Positions 34,189 through 43,143 of a stretch of DNA of 64,000 bases are shown one piece after another. The notes under the pieces were generated by a model. That model saw only the letters and a list, made by a program, of their open reading frames with translations. It was not told the origin of the DNA and did not search any database. Where the stretch lies: positions 496,001 to 560,000 of the forward strand of contig NZ_FMDM01000001.1 in the NCBI RefSeq assembly GCF_900090105.1, read 5' to 3'. The position numbers and the translations under genes were made by a program. Numbering within the stretch: the stretch's first letter is position 1; each line of letters opens with the position of its first letter. The DNA is from Micromonospora humi (GTDB lineage Bacteria > Actinomycetota > Actinomycetes > Mycobacteriales > Micromonosporaceae).

Positions 34189-35421
34189 TCACCGTCGGGC
34201 CTCGCCGGTGACCCGCTCCCGGGCGCGGTAGAGCGGCAGCCAGGTCAGCGCGGCGCCGATCGCCCCGGCCCAGAGCGGGACGCGTGGTCCGGCGTACTGG
34301 CCCAGCAGGCCGGCGAGCCCGGCGCCGACCGCGATGGCGCCGGTCAGCAGGAACCGGAACGTGGCGTTCATCCGGCCGAGCAGCCGGTCCGGGGTCACCC
34401 GCTGCCGCAGGCTCACCCCGATCACGTTGCCGATGCCGGTCCGCCAGGCCAGGGCCAGCCAGCCGAGACCGGCCGACCACAGCCAGGGTCCGCGGTCGAT
34501 CATCGCCACCAGCGCGCCGGCCGGGGCGACCAGCAGCCCGGGCAGCCACAGCGTGCGTCCGACGCCGATCCGGGCCGCCAGCGGGCGGGCGGTCATCGCG
34601 CCGAGCAGCGCACCGACCCCGCCGACGGCCAGGAAGAGGCCGAGCGCGCCGGCACCGAGCCCGAGTTCTCGCAGGAAGACCAGGGGCAGCATGGTGGTCA
34701 TCAGGTTCACCGTGAGGTTGACACCGGCCAGGGAGACGGCCAGTGGACGCAGCACCCCCCGGCCCAGCACGTGCCGCACCCCCTCGCCCAACTCCCGGCC
34801 GAAGCCGCCGGTCGGCCGCGTCCCCGTGGCGGCCGCCGCGGGGCGGACCCGGGTCAGGACCACCGCGGCGAGCAGGTGGGTGACCGCGTTCAAGGCCAGC
34901 GCGAGGGGCGCGCCGAGCGCCTGCACGAACAGGCCGCCGAGCCCCCGGCCGCCGATCTGGACGGTGGCGTTGGTGGTCATCAGCAGCGAGTTCGCCGCCA
35001 CCAGGCGCTCCCGGCCGATCAGCTCCGGCAGGACGCTCTGCGACGCCACGTCGCCGAAGACGGTGGCGACGCCGACGAGCAGCACCACCGCGTAGAGCTG
35101 GCCGAGCGTCAGCCCGCCCGCCCACCGGGCGAGCGGGACCGAGGCGTAGAGCGCGGCGCAGGCCAGGCCGGCGGTCACCAGCACGGTGCGACGGGGGATC
35201 CGGTCCACCCACACCCCGGCGGGCAGGCCGATCAGCAGGAACGCGGCGGTGCTCAGCACCGCGAGCAGGCCGACCTGACCGGGCGTGGCCGCCAGCACCG
35301 ACACGGCCAGCACCGGTACGGCGAGCTGCCCCACCTGGAAGCCGACGCCCTCGACGAGGTTGGCCGCGTAGACGTGGCGGAACGCGCGGGGCCAGCGGGC
35401 GGGTGGGGCGGTGGTGGTCAT
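34189..35421 (-). CDS. Major facilitator superfamily exporter
   Basis: A 410-residue protein with about twelve membrane segments and the MFS loop motif GVWVDRIPRRTVLVT after segment 2, of the MFS_3 (enterobactin exporter EntS-like / macrolide-tetracycline) type. Probably exports a small hydrophobic compound or drug. Divergent from an ArsR-type regulator gene only 70 bases away, which is likely its controller. Confidence 0.9.
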   Translation of the reverse strand: MTTTAPPARWPRAFRHVYAANLVEGVGFQVGQLAVPVLAVSVLAATPGQVGLLAVLSTAAFLLIGLPAGVWVDRIPRRTVLVTAGLACAALYASVPLARWAGGLTLGQLYAVVLLVGVATVFGDVASQSVLPELIGRERLVAANSLLMTTNATVQIGGRGLGGLFVQALGAPLALALNAVTHLLAAVVLTRVRPAAAATGTRPTGGFGRELGEGVRHVLGRGVLRPLAVSLAGVNLTVNLMTTMLPLVFLRELGLGAGALGLFLAVGGVGALLGAMTARPLAARIGVGRTLWLPGLLVAPAGALVAMIDRGPWLWSAGLGWLALAWRTGIGNVIGVSLRQRVTPDRLLGRMNATFRFLLTGAIAVGAGLAGLLGQYAGPRVPLWAGAIGAALTWLPLYRARERVTGEARR

Positions 35422-35491
35422 GCCGGGAGCCTGTCCCGTGCCACCGGCGCCGGTCGATTAGTTTGAGCCTGGTCGAATCCGGGAGGCGTCG

Positions 35492-36487
35492 GTGCTGCGG
35501 GTCGCGTTGGGAGTGCGGGATCTCGCCGGGGTGCGCTTCGCGATCTCGCCGCTCTGGGAGGTGGTCGCGAGCGTCCGGGCGCTGCGGCGGCCCGAGTTCT
35601 TCCCCGCCCACCAGCTCTGGCGCGACCAGGTCGCGCCGCGACTGGCCGGGGTGGACTGGCGCCTGCTCGCCGACCTGGTGCCGGAGCCGACCGTGGTGAT
35701 CCCGGGCTTCGTCTGCCCGGCGCCACCGGCCGCGCTGCCGGCGCTGGAGACGGAACTGGCCGCGCTCGTGGCCACCCCGCCGGCCGTGGTCCGCGCCGGC
35801 GTGGCCGAACTGCCGGGGGCCCGCTCGCCCCGGCTGGCCGCCCTCCACGCCGACCCGACGGCCGGGCTGGCCCGCCTCGCGTCGGTGATCGGCGACTACG
35901 CCGCGGTGGCGATCGCGCCGTACTGGCCGCGCATGCGATCCCTGCTGGAGCGGGAGATCATGGTGGCGGCCGGGCGGATGGCGACCGACGGGCTGCGCGG
36001 CCTGCTCGACGGGATCGACAGGTACGTGTCCTGGGACGACGGCACGCTGCGCGTCGATCACCTGACCCGCGCCGGCGCGGTCGACCTCGGTGGGCGCGGT
36101 CTGGTGCTCGTCCCGTCCGTCTTCGCCGGGGCGCGGGTCTGGTCCAACCTGACCGAGCGGCCGACCCAGCCGCTGCTGCGTTACCCGGCCGGGGCCGTCG
36201 GCACGCTCTGGGAGCGCAGCGCCGCCCCGCCGAGCGCGGCGCTCGCCCGCGTGCTCGGTCGGTCCCGCGCCGTCCTGCTGCACGAGCTGGCGGTGCCGGC
36301 CTCCACCACGGAACTGGCCGGGCGCTGCGGGTTGAGCGCCGGCACGATCTCCCACCATCTCACCGCGCTGCGCGACGCCGGCCTGGTCGGCACCCACCGG
36401 GCAGGGCGCTACCTCCTGTACGCGCGGACCGGCCCGTCGCAGGCGCTGATCGACGCCGCCGGCTCACCAGGCCCGCGTGGACCGTAA
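35492..36487 (+). CDS. ArsR-type winged-helix regulator with DUF5937-like N-terminus
   Basis: 331 residues. The N-terminal ~220 residues match the long domain common in actinobacterial ArsR-like regulators (VRFAISPLWEVVASVRALRRPEFFPAHQLW ... PRRLLVVPS type), and the C-terminal ~80 residues are a winged helix (TTELAGRCGLSAGTISHHLTALRDAGLV). GTG start follows GGGAGGC. Divergent from the MFS exporter, it probably represses it until its substrate is bound. Confidence 0.85.
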   Translation: MLRVALGVRDLAGVRFAISPLWEVVASVRALRRPEFFPAHQLWRDQVAPRLAGVDWRLLADLVPEPTVVIPGFVCPAPPAALPALETELAALVATPPAVVRAGVAELPGARSPRLAALHADPTAGLARLASVIGDYAAVAIAPYWPRMRSLLEREIMVAAGRMATDGLRGLLDGIDRYVSWDDGTLRVDHLTRAGAVDLGGRGLVLVPSVFAGARVWSNLTERPTQPLLRYPAGAVGTLWERSAAPPSAALARVLGRSRAVLLHELAVPASTTELAGRCGLSAGTISHHLTALRDAGLVGTHRAGRYLLYARTGPSQALIDAAGSPGPRGP

Positions 36488-36505
36488 TCCGTACCGTCCG
36501 GTGGT

Positions 36506-36556
36506 TAAAAGGGGGCCCCTCCTCTACCGAATCCGTTAAGAGGGGGCCCCTCCTTA
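36506..36556. repeat. GGGGCCCC-family repeat (copy 3)
   Basis: Two 20-base near-identical units, GTTAAAAGGGGGCCCCTCCT and GTTAAGAGGGGGCCCCTCCT, flank CTACCGAATCC. The middle matches the loop of copy 2 (TACCGAATGCGTTAA). Located between converging genes, so it can also terminate both. Confidence 0.8.
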
Positions 36557-36562
36557 CGTTGC

Positions 36563-37156
36563 TCAGCCCAACACCGGGTGCTCGGCCTGGAAGGCCAGCC
36601 GGTGGTCCGCGCCGGCCGCCAGCTCGGCGAGCACGTCGTCGAGGTCCAGGAACGTCTGCCACGCCTCCTGCCCGGTGATGCCGGCGAGCCGGTCCACCAC
36701 GAGCTGCTCCAGGTCGGTGGCCCGGCGGCCCTTCCAGACCTTGTCGGCGAGGCTGACCAGCAGGTCCTCCAGTTGCACGCCGGGGGAGTGCCAGTCGGCG
36801 TGGGTGGCGGCGAAGCGGGCCCGTTCCTCGGGCACGCCGAAGCGCAACAGCAGCTGGAAGCCGGCCTCCTCGTGCGCCGACCCGGGGCCGGTCAGCTCGG
36901 CCGGGTGCTCGACCTTGCCGATGTCGTGCACGGCCGCGCCGAACAGCACCGCCTGCCGGTCGAACGGCACCGCGGCGAAGCGGTCGGCGAACGCGGCGGT
37001 GAGGTGCCACGCCACGTCGTGCACCAGCCGCAGGTGGGCGCCGAGCCGGGGCGGCGCGGCGAGGGCGTCCAGCAGCTCGACCGCCACGCCGGGCAGCGGG
37101 AGCAGTGGCGGGTCACCCGGGTCGGTCAGGGCGTGTCGCAACGCGTCGGAGGTCAC
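36563..37156 (-). CDS. HD-domain phosphohydrolase
   Basis: 197 residues with an HD-type metal site: a leading His in HLRLVHDVAWHLT, the HD pair in GAAVHDIGKVEHPAEL, and a later His/Asp in FAATHADWHSPG. HD proteins of this size hydrolyse nucleotides, phosphate monoesters or tRNA ends; substrate unknown. Starts ATG at 37156. Confidence 0.85.
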   Translation of the reverse strand: MTSDALRHALTDPGDPPLLPLPGVAVELLDALAAPPRLGAHLRLVHDVAWHLTAAFADRFAAVPFDRQAVLFGAAVHDIGKVEHPAELTGPGSAHEEAGFQLLLRFGVPEERARFAATHADWHSPGVQLEDLLVSLADKVWKGRRATDLEQLVVDRLAGITGQEAWQTFLDLDDVLAELAAGADHRLAFQAEHPVLG

Positions 37157-37296
37157 CGGGGCGAGGGTACCGGCCGGCCCGGCCGGTCACCCCCTGTCCT
37201 GGCCGAGTGGCCGACGGTGAACGGTCCGCTCACCCGATCCCCCGGTGAGCGTCCGATCAGGAGGGTGGGGCGGACGTCCATCACGGGGAGACCACC

Positions 37297-38256
37297 ATGA
37301 CCGCACTGAACCGCCGTACCCTCCTGCGCGCCGCCACCCTGACCGGCGCCGCCGCCGCGACCGGCCTGGCCGGTGGCCTGGTCTCCGCCGCGCCGGCCTC
37401 GGCCGCCGAGGTCGTCAACGGGCCGTGGCTGGTGAGCGTGGGCTGGGGTGTGCTCCGGATCGACCCGGGCCACACCACGCCACGGTCGCTGCTGCCGGAC
37501 GGGGACCACGCCAAGACCTCGCCGGACGGCCGGTACGTGGCCTGGGTGAACAACGCCTGGTCGGGTGACGGCACGCTGCTGCCCTACGTGGCGGTGCACG
37601 ACCGCGTCACCGGCGCGAAGCGCACCCTGCTCGCCGACCCGCCCGGCGTGCTCTACGGCGCGCCGACCTGGTCGCCGGACGGCCGGGAGATCGCCCTGGT
37701 GACGGGGAAGGACAGGGACACGCTGATCGCGGTCGACGTGGCGACCGGCGGCACCCGGGTGCTGGCCCAGGGCCATGGCATGGGTTCGCCGGACTGGTCC
37801 CGGGACGGCTCGATGATCGTCATGCACTGGCTCAGCCGCTCCGAGGGCCTGCAACTGCGCGTCCTGGAGCTGGCGACCGGCACGGTGCGGCGGCTCTACG
37901 CCCCGCTGGCGGGGGAGCGCTTCAGCGGGCCGGTGTTCACCCCCGACTCCCAGCGCGTCGTCTTCTGCACCACCCGGTGGTATCCGGACCGGGACACCTA
38001 CAACCAGTCGCTGGGGTCGGTGCGGATCGGCGGCGACGGCCTGAAGAAGCTCACCGACGAGCCGCAGTTCTACCTGTCGCCGGTGTTCTCCCCGGACGGC
38101 CGCTACTGCGCCGCGCTGTCGATCCCACCGGCCAACCAGGAATACCCCGACGGTGGCAACATCACGGTCTTCACCAGGGGTTTCGACGCCCAGTGGTGGA
38201 TCGCCGGCGACGAGTACGACGACAGCACCCGGCTGGACTGGGCCCGGGCGATCTGA
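37297..38256 (+). CDS. Tat-exported TolB-like beta-propeller protein
   Basis: 319 residues. Twin-arginine signal NRRTLLRAATLTGAAAATG with a hydrophobic run ending near ASAAE, then a PD40/TolB-like propeller: repeated SPDGRYVAWVN, WSPDGREIALVTG, WSRDGSMIVMHW, FTPDSQRVVFCT and FSPDGRYCAALS. Likely folded in the cytoplasm and exported by Tat. No active-site signature is recognised, so role unknown. GGGGAG lies seven bases before the ATG. Confidence 0.85.
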   Translation: MTALNRRTLLRAATLTGAAAATGLAGGLVSAAPASAAEVVNGPWLVSVGWGVLRIDPGHTTPRSLLPDGDHAKTSPDGRYVAWVNNAWSGDGTLLPYVAVHDRVTGAKRTLLADPPGVLYGAPTWSPDGREIALVTGKDRDTLIAVDVATGGTRVLAQGHGMGSPDWSRDGSMIVMHWLSRSEGLQLRVLELATGTVRRLYAPLAGERFSGPVFTPDSQRVVFCTTRWYPDRDTYNQSLGSVRIGGDGLKKLTDEPQFYLSPVFSPDGRYCAALSIPPANQEYPDGGNITVFTRGFDAQWWIAGDEYDDSTRLDWARAI

Positions 38257-38396
38257 CGCGTCCGCACCGACGCGGCGGCCGGCGACGGCCGCCGCGTCGG
38301 CGTATCCGGAGTGGATGTGCGCCCCGTCGGGCACGCGCGGTGCGAGGCTTGGGGAGGACGCCGCCGAGGGGGCCGGCGACCGCTGGGGGAGGTGCG

Positions 38397-39173
38397 ATGC
38401 CCGAGCCGCCGACCGGGACCTCGGCGCAGCGCGCGCAGGCGCACGGCCGGCACGCCAACCACCACAGCTACCACGACGGCGCGCAGGTCGACGGGTACGT
38501 CGACGACCCGTACCACCGGGTGCGCCGAGCCGTCGCGGCCCGGCTGGTGGCCGAGGGGGTGACCGGCGGCGGCCCGGTTCTCGAACTGGGCTGCGGCTCG
38601 CGCGGCATGCTCGACCCGGCCGCGTTGCCCGGGCCGCTGCTGCTCGCCGACATGGCCGAGGCCGCGCTGGGCACCGCCCGGCGGGCGGCCGGCGGGCGGG
38701 TGCTGCCGGTCTGCCTGGACGCCACCCGAGAGCTGCCGTTCCGGGCGGGCAGCTTCGCCGGCCTGCTCGCCGGTGAGCTGATCGAACACGTCTACGACCC
38801 GCTGGCGCTGCTGCGCGAGTGCCACCGGGTGCTCGCCCCGGACGGCCTGCTGGTGCTCACCACCCCCAACCTGGCGCCGGTGCAGGACCGGCTGGCGTTC
38901 CTCGCCGGGCGGGCGCCGCGCCAGGTCGACCCGCTGCACCCCTACCTGTGGCTGCACATCCGACCGTTCACCGCGTCGCTGCTGCGGCGCACCCTGCGCC
39001 GAGCCGGGTTCGCCCCGCTGGCGATCCGCTCCAACGAGGTCGGATGGCGGCTGCCGGGTGGACGGTGGGTCACGTCGCGGTGGCTGGCCCGGGCCGCACC
39101 GGGGCTCGGCGGGTCGCTGATCTGTGCCGCCCGGCGGCGCGGCGCACCGCCACCGCCCCGGAACAGGGCGTGA
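38397..39173 (+). CDS. SAM-dependent methyltransferase (Methyltransf_11 type)
   Basis: 258 residues with SAM motif I VLELGCGSRGMLDP, motif II-like RAGSFAGLLAGELIEHVYDP and LRECHRVLAPDGLLVLTTPN. The N-terminus has HANHHSYHDG, the C-terminal part a hydrophobic cap. Similar enzymes act on sugars or lipids. ATG follows GGGGAGG by six bases. Substrate unknown. Confidence 0.85.
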   Translation: MPEPPTGTSAQRAQAHGRHANHHSYHDGAQVDGYVDDPYHRVRRAVAARLVAEGVTGGGPVLELGCGSRGMLDPAALPGPLLLADMAEAALGTARRAAGGRVLPVCLDATRELPFRAGSFAGLLAGELIEHVYDPLALLRECHRVLAPDGLLVLTTPNLAPVQDRLAFLAGRAPRQVDPLHPYLWLHIRPFTASLLRRTLRRAGFAPLAIRSNEVGWRLPGGRWVTSRWLARAAPGLGGSLICAARRRGAPPPPRNRA

Positions 39174-39228
39174 TCGCGACATTGACAAAGGGCTATCATG
39201 GAGGCTCCGTCGTCGACCGGGGGTTGTC

Positions 39229-40230
39229 ATGGCGCGCCTGATCGGCTGGGTCGTCACCAATCTCGACGCGTTCATCGGTCTGGTGCTGGCCGTCACGGTC
39301 GCGGTCCTGGGCCTGACCAACACGGTCAGCCAGGACGTGGTCAACAGCGCCATCCTGCTGGTCCTCGGCCTGCTCGCGCAGGCGGTGCTGCGCGACCGGC
39401 TGCGCCGCCGCACCGCCGAGCAGGAGGTCCGCCAGGTCATCGTGGACACCCGGGAGCGGCTCACCGACCTGGTGCCGCCGATGCGCGAGCTGACCGGCCC
39501 GGAGGGTGCGCTGAGCCGGGCCCGGGAGGCGATCCACAGCTCCTCCATGGTGCGGGTGCTGCACGGCAGCGAGGTCGGCCAAGCGCTCGCCGAGGCGCGT
39601 CAGCACACCGACCGGTGGGACTTCAAGGGCGGCACCGGCACCTACCTGCGCGCGGTCACGCTGCCCGAGTGCCTCAAGCTGGCCCGCCGGCGCAACGCCA
39701 CGCTCACCGTCGCCGTCGAGATCATCGACCCGACCGACGAGGAGGTCTGCGAGCGGTACGCGCGTTTCCGGCGCAGCCTGGAGTCGGACGAGCCGACCGA
39801 GCCGTGGACGGTCGACCGCACCCGCAAGGAGTCGTACGCGACGGTGCTCGCCGCCTGCTGGTACGCGCAGCGCTCCGGCCTGCTCACGGTCGACCTGCGG
39901 CTCACCGCGCAGATGACCACGTTCCGCTACGACCTCTCCTCCTCCTGCGTGGTCATCACCCAGGAGAACCCGCAGACCCCGGCGCTGCGCATCGACCGCG
40001 GCGAGGTCTACTACAACCGGTTCACCATCGAGCTGGACTACAGCCGCCGGCAGAGCCGGCGGGTGCCGATCGAGTCCGCCGGTCAGGTCCGGCTCGACGA
40101 CGAGCCGTCGGTCGAGCAGGTGCGTCGGCTGTTCACCGCGCTCGGCCTGGCCCTGCCCCGGTCCTTCGGCGACCGGGAGGTCGCCGACGTCGTGCGCAAG
40201 GCCCTCCAGGCGAGGAACCCCTACACATGA
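39229..40230 (+). CDS. Unrecognised membrane-anchored protein, first gene of a three-gene unit
   Basis: 333 residues. Two hydrophobic segments near residues 4-25 and 33-52 leave most of the protein on one side. The soluble part begins with a coiled, charged stretch (LRRRTAEQEVRQVIVDTRERLTD), then a conserved-looking domain with VRVLHGSEVG, WDFKGGTGTYLRAVTLPECLKLARRR, VEIIDPTDEEVCERYARFRRS and a beta-rich C-terminus. I do not recognise the family. Its stop overlaps the next gene's ATG (ATGA), and a CysQ-like phosphatase gene follows, so these three likely work together, perhaps on a phosphorylated small molecule. Confidence 0.75.
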   Translation: MARLIGWVVTNLDAFIGLVLAVTVAVLGLTNTVSQDVVNSAILLVLGLLAQAVLRDRLRRRTAEQEVRQVIVDTRERLTDLVPPMRELTGPEGALSRAREAIHSSSMVRVLHGSEVGQALAEARQHTDRWDFKGGTGTYLRAVTLPECLKLARRRNATLTVAVEIIDPTDEEVCERYARFRRSLESDEPTEPWTVDRTRKESYATVLAACWYAQRSGLLTVDLRLTAQMTTFRYDLSSSCVVITQENPQTPALRIDRGEVYYNRFTIELDYSRRQSRRVPIESAGQVRLDDEPSVEQVRRLFTALGLALPRSFGDREVADVVRKALQARNPYT

Positions 40231-40880
40231 CGAGCTACGCCGACCTGGAACGGGAGATCGACCGGGGCACCCGGCCGGAGCTGCTGCGCGACTGGGTGCT
40301 CGGCGTGCTCGGCGACGTCGCCGACGGGCGGCGGCCGCTGCGGGCGGTCCGGCACCCGCTCGGCTTCACCTGCCTGCCGGTGGAACGCGACGGCCCGGAC
40401 GGGATCTGCGTGCACGCCTGGCCGGCCGAGCCGCCGCCGGTGCGCCCGAGCACCTCGGCCATGCACTCGCACAGCTGGGACCTGCTCAGCCACGTGCTGT
40501 ACGGCACGGTCCGCAACGAGCTGATCGACGTCACCGACACGCCCGCCGACCCGTCCTGGCGGGTCTACCAGGTGCACAGCCTCGGCGAGGTCGACGAGGT
40601 GGCCGCCACCGACCGGTTGGTCACCGCGACGACCGCGACAGTGGAGACGCACGCCGCGGGCGACTCGTACGCGCTGCGCGCCGGTGGCTTCCACACCTCG
40701 GAGGTGACCGCCGGCGCGCCCGCGGTCACCGTGGCGCTCGGCCGGACCACCCCCGGCGCGTGCGACCTGAGCCTCGGCGCGGTGGACGGACGCAGCCACC
40801 GGGTACGCCGGGACCGCTGCGACGCGGCGGAGACCGCGCGGATGGCGCGACAGATCGCGCGACTGGTGGCACGGGGCTGA
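40227..40880 (+). CDS. Cupin-like metalloprotein (unknown family)
   Basis: 217 residues, no signal or membrane segment. A cupin-style metal site is suggested by MHSHSWDLLSHVLYG (three His within twelve residues) and a later GFHTSEV, as in cysteine-dioxygenase-like or isomerase cupins. The N-terminal DWVLGVLGDVADGRRPLRAVRHPLGFTCLP region has no match I recognise. Translationally coupled to the upstream membrane gene and 21 bases before the IMPase-like gene. Confidence 0.7.
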   Translation: MTSYADLEREIDRGTRPELLRDWVLGVLGDVADGRRPLRAVRHPLGFTCLPVERDGPDGICVHAWPAEPPPVRPSTSAMHSHSWDLLSHVLYGTVRNELIDVTDTPADPSWRVYQVHSLGEVDEVAATDRLVTATTATVETHAAGDSYALRAGGFHTSEVTAGAPAVTVALGRTTPGACDLSLGAVDGRSHRVRRDRCDAAETARMARQIARLVARG

Positions 40881-40901
40881 CTGGCTGGAGGAGCCGTGGA
40901 C

Positions 40902-41798
40902 GTGGAGCCGAACAGAGACGCGCCCGACCTGCGCGACGCGCACCGGTTCGCGGTGCAGGCGGCCCGGGCGGCCGGCCGGCTGCTGCGCCGTGGCGTCCGG
41001 GGTGAGGTGCACGCCCGGGCCAAGGACGACTCCGGCGACCTGGTCACCGACCTCGACCTGGCCGCCGAGCGGCTGATCGTCGACCGGATCCGGGCCCGCT
41101 GGCCGGAGCACGGGGTGATCGCCGAGGAGGGCGGCGAGTACGCGCCGGACACCACCTGGGCGTGGCTGGTGGACCCGCTCGACGGCACCAACAACGTGGC
41201 GATCGGGCTGCCCGCGTACGTGGTCGGCATCGCGCTGTGCGAACGCGGCTCCCCGGTGCTCGGGGTGGTGCACGACCCGATCGCCGGCCGAACGTGGTCC
41301 GCGGTCCGCGGTCAGGGCGCCTTCGTGCACGGCGCCGACCTGGTCGGGCACCCGCTGCGCGCCGCGCGCCGGCCGGTGCCGGCCGCGCCGGTGCTGGCCT
41401 GGACCCAGGGGCACGGGGTACGCCGGGACGACAGCACCGCCCGGGCGTTGAAGGTCGTCCTCGACACCACCGCCCGCCGGGTGCTGCAACTGTGGGCGCC
41501 GCTGCTGGCCTGGGTGATGCTGGCCCGGGGCGACATCGACGGGATCGTCGGCTACCGCCCCGAGGCGGTCGACCTGCCGGCCGGGGTGCTGCTGGCCGCC
41601 GAGGCCGGGATGGCCGTGCGCGCGCTGGACGGCGGCACGTTCGACGACCGGTACGGCTGCCCGGCGGACCGGCGCAGCTTCGTGGCCGGCCCGCCGGAGA
41701 CGATCGACCGGCTGGTCAAGCTGGTCACCGCGGCACAGTGGATCGAGCCGCAGGTGCGCCGGCTGACCCCGGTCAGTCTGGGCTCGGTCGGTTGGTGA
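40902..41798 (+). CDS. Inositol monophosphatase/3'(2'),5'-bisphosphate nucleotidase family (CysQ-like)
   Basis: A 298-residue Mg-dependent phosphatase: motif DLVTDLDLAAERLI (metal), EEGGEYAP (metal Glu), WAWLVDPLDGTNN (metal and phosphate), and the late VDLPAGVLLAAEAG. The family removes phosphate from inositol-1-P, PAP/PAPS or histidinol-P; target not resolvable. GTG at 40902 is preferred to 40896 because the GGAGGAG site is then eight bases away. Third gene of the unit. Confidence 0.88.
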   Translation: MEPNRDAPDLRDAHRFAVQAARAAGRLLRRGVRGEVHARAKDDSGDLVTDLDLAAERLIVDRIRARWPEHGVIAEEGGEYAPDTTWAWLVDPLDGTNNVAIGLPAYVVGIALCERGSPVLGVVHDPIAGRTWSAVRGQGAFVHGADLVGHPLRAARRPVPAAPVLAWTQGHGVRRDDSTARALKVVLDTTARRVLQLWAPLLAWVMLARGDIDGIVGYRPEAVDLPAGVLLAAEAGMAVRALDGGTFDDRYGCPADRRSFVAGPPETIDRLVKLVTAAQWIEPQVRRLTPVSLGSVGW

Positions 41799-41836
41799 GC
41801 TGACCGGCGCCATCGAGATCCGGTAGCGTCACCTCG

Positions 41837-42241
41837 ATGGCCGCCAGACAGCTCAAGCTCGGGCTCCGCGTCCGCGACCTGGACCGCTCCCACCGGTTCT
41901 ACCTCCGGCTGGGCTTCCGGCAGATCCCGCAGCCCGACCAGCCCAACCTGCGCTACCTGACCTTCGGCCACACCTGGCTGATCCTGTCCGACCTGCACCG
42001 GCACGGGCACCACAACGCCGAGCGGGAACGCGCCACCAGGGACGGTCCGCCCGGCCTCGGCGTCGTGCTGACCGTGCCCACACCGGACCTCGACGCCGCG
42101 TACGCGCTGTGGTGCGCCGAAGGGCTGCCGGTGACGCTGGAGCCGGAGGACGTCGGCTGGGCCCGCATCTTCTACGGCCTCGACCCGGATGGGTACGAGG
42201 TCATGTGCGAGCAGTTCCACCCGCCGGCCGGTCCGGGCTGA
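41837..42241 (+). CDS. VOC-superfamily protein
   Basis: 134-residue glyoxalase-fold protein (LKLGLRVRDLDRSHRFYLRLGFRQ, GVVLTVPTPDLDAAYALWCAEGLP, GLDPDGYEVMCEQF). Metal-ligand positions look incomplete (ends EVMCEQ). A TAGCGT -10 box nine bases before the ATG suggests a leaderless mRNA. Its 3' end overlaps the convergent SDR gene by 41 bases. Confidence 0.8.
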   Translation: MAARQLKLGLRVRDLDRSHRFYLRLGFRQIPQPDQPNLRYLTFGHTWLILSDLHRHGHHNAERERATRDGPPGLGVVLTVPTPDLDAAYALWCAEGLPVTLEPEDVGWARIFYGLDPDGYEVMCEQFHPPAGPG

Positions 42242-43010
42242 ACGACCCGCGCCCGAGACGCTCGGCCAGGAAGTCGTCCCAGGTCCGTACGCCCCGCGTC
42301 GCGCCCGGCCGGGCCAGGTTCGCCCCGTCGCGGTAGGCCCGCCCGACCCGGCCGGGGATCCGCACCGGCAGCCGCAACCGGCGTCGTCCGGTGGCGGCCA
42401 GGTAGCCGGCCAGCAACTCGTCGAGGCCGTGCGTGGCCGGTCCGGCGAGGTCGGGCACCAGCCCGGCCGGCGCGCCGAGCGTCAGGTCCACCAGCCGCGC
42501 GGCCACCTCGGCGGCGTCGACCGGTTGCAGCCGCAGGCCGCCGGGGACCGGTGCCACCGGCAGCCTCGTCATCGCGGTCAGCATCCTCAGCACCAGGTCG
42601 TGGATCTGCGCGGCCCGCAGTACCGTCCACGGCAGGCCGGAGTCGGCGACCGCCCGCTCGGCGTCGAGCTTGGCCCGCAACCAGGCCAGCGGCACCCGGT
42701 CGACGCCGGTCACGGAGATGTGCACCAGGTGCGTCACCTCGGCCCGGCGCGCGGCGCGGACCAGATTCGCGGCGGCCCGGTCGTCGCCCTTGGCGCCGCC
42801 GGCCAGGTGCAGCACGGTGGTCACGCCGCGCAACGCCGGTGCGAGGCCGGTGTCGGTGCGCAGGTCCGCGGTGACGTGGGTGACCCCGTCGCCGGGCGGG
42901 CCGCCGCGCCGGCTGAGCACGCGGACCGGGTGCCCGGCCGCGCGCAGCAGCGGTACGACGTGCCGGCCGAGCGTGCCGGTGCCGCCGGTGACCAGGATGG
43001 GAGTGTGCAT
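42201..43010 (-). CDS. NmrA-like atypical SDR (ECF41 target-type oxidoreductase/epimerase)
   Basis: 269 residues with an N-terminal NAD(P)-binding motif ILVTGGTGTLGRHVVP and VLHLAGGAKGDD, typical of atypical SDR_a/NmrA proteins. It is divergent from an ECF41 sigma factor gene; such sigma factors are usually paired with a COE gene (carboxymuconolactone decarboxylase, oxidoreductase or epimerase) carrying their promoter, and a matching promoter precedes this gene. ATG follows GGAGGACGAC. Confidence 0.85.
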   Translation of the reverse strand: MHTPILVTGGTGTLGRHVVPLLRAAGHPVRVLSRRGGPPGDGVTHVTADLRTDTGLAPALRGVTTVLHLAGGAKGDDRAAANLVRAARRAEVTHLVHISVTGVDRVPLAWLRAKLDAERAVADSGLPWTVLRAAQIHDLVLRMLTAMTRLPVAPVPGGLRLQPVDAAEVAARLVDLTLGAPAGLVPDLAGPATHGLDELLAGYLAATGRRRLRLPVRIPGRVGRAYRDGANLARPGATRGVRTWDDFLAERLGRGSFSPDRPAGGTART

Positions 43011-43043
43011 GTCGTCCTCCAGGATCAGGTGCGGTGACGGGTC

Positions 43044-43118
43044 GACCCGCCGGGCCGGTCCGGTGTGACCGATGTGACCGGCGTCACCGGTTGTCACACC
43101 GGCGGCGCGCCGCGGGTC
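43044..43118. promoter_or_regulatory. Divergent ECF41-type promoter pair
   Basis: Toward the sigma gene: -35 TGTCACA (43092-43098), N16, -10 GGTC (43115-43118). Toward the SDR gene on the minus strand: GGTCACA (43070-43064), N16, GGTC (43047-43044). Both are close to the known ECF41 consensus TGTCACA-N16-CGTC, with matching spacing, so the sigma factor probably drives both genes. Confidence 0.7.
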
Positions 43119-43143
43119 GGGAGGGTGCGGAGAGGAGACCGGG

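Noticed and set aside
22435-36556. GGGGCCCC repeats as a CRISPR array
   Set aside because: Copies are kilobases apart, unequal and palindromic, with no regular spacers or cas genes.
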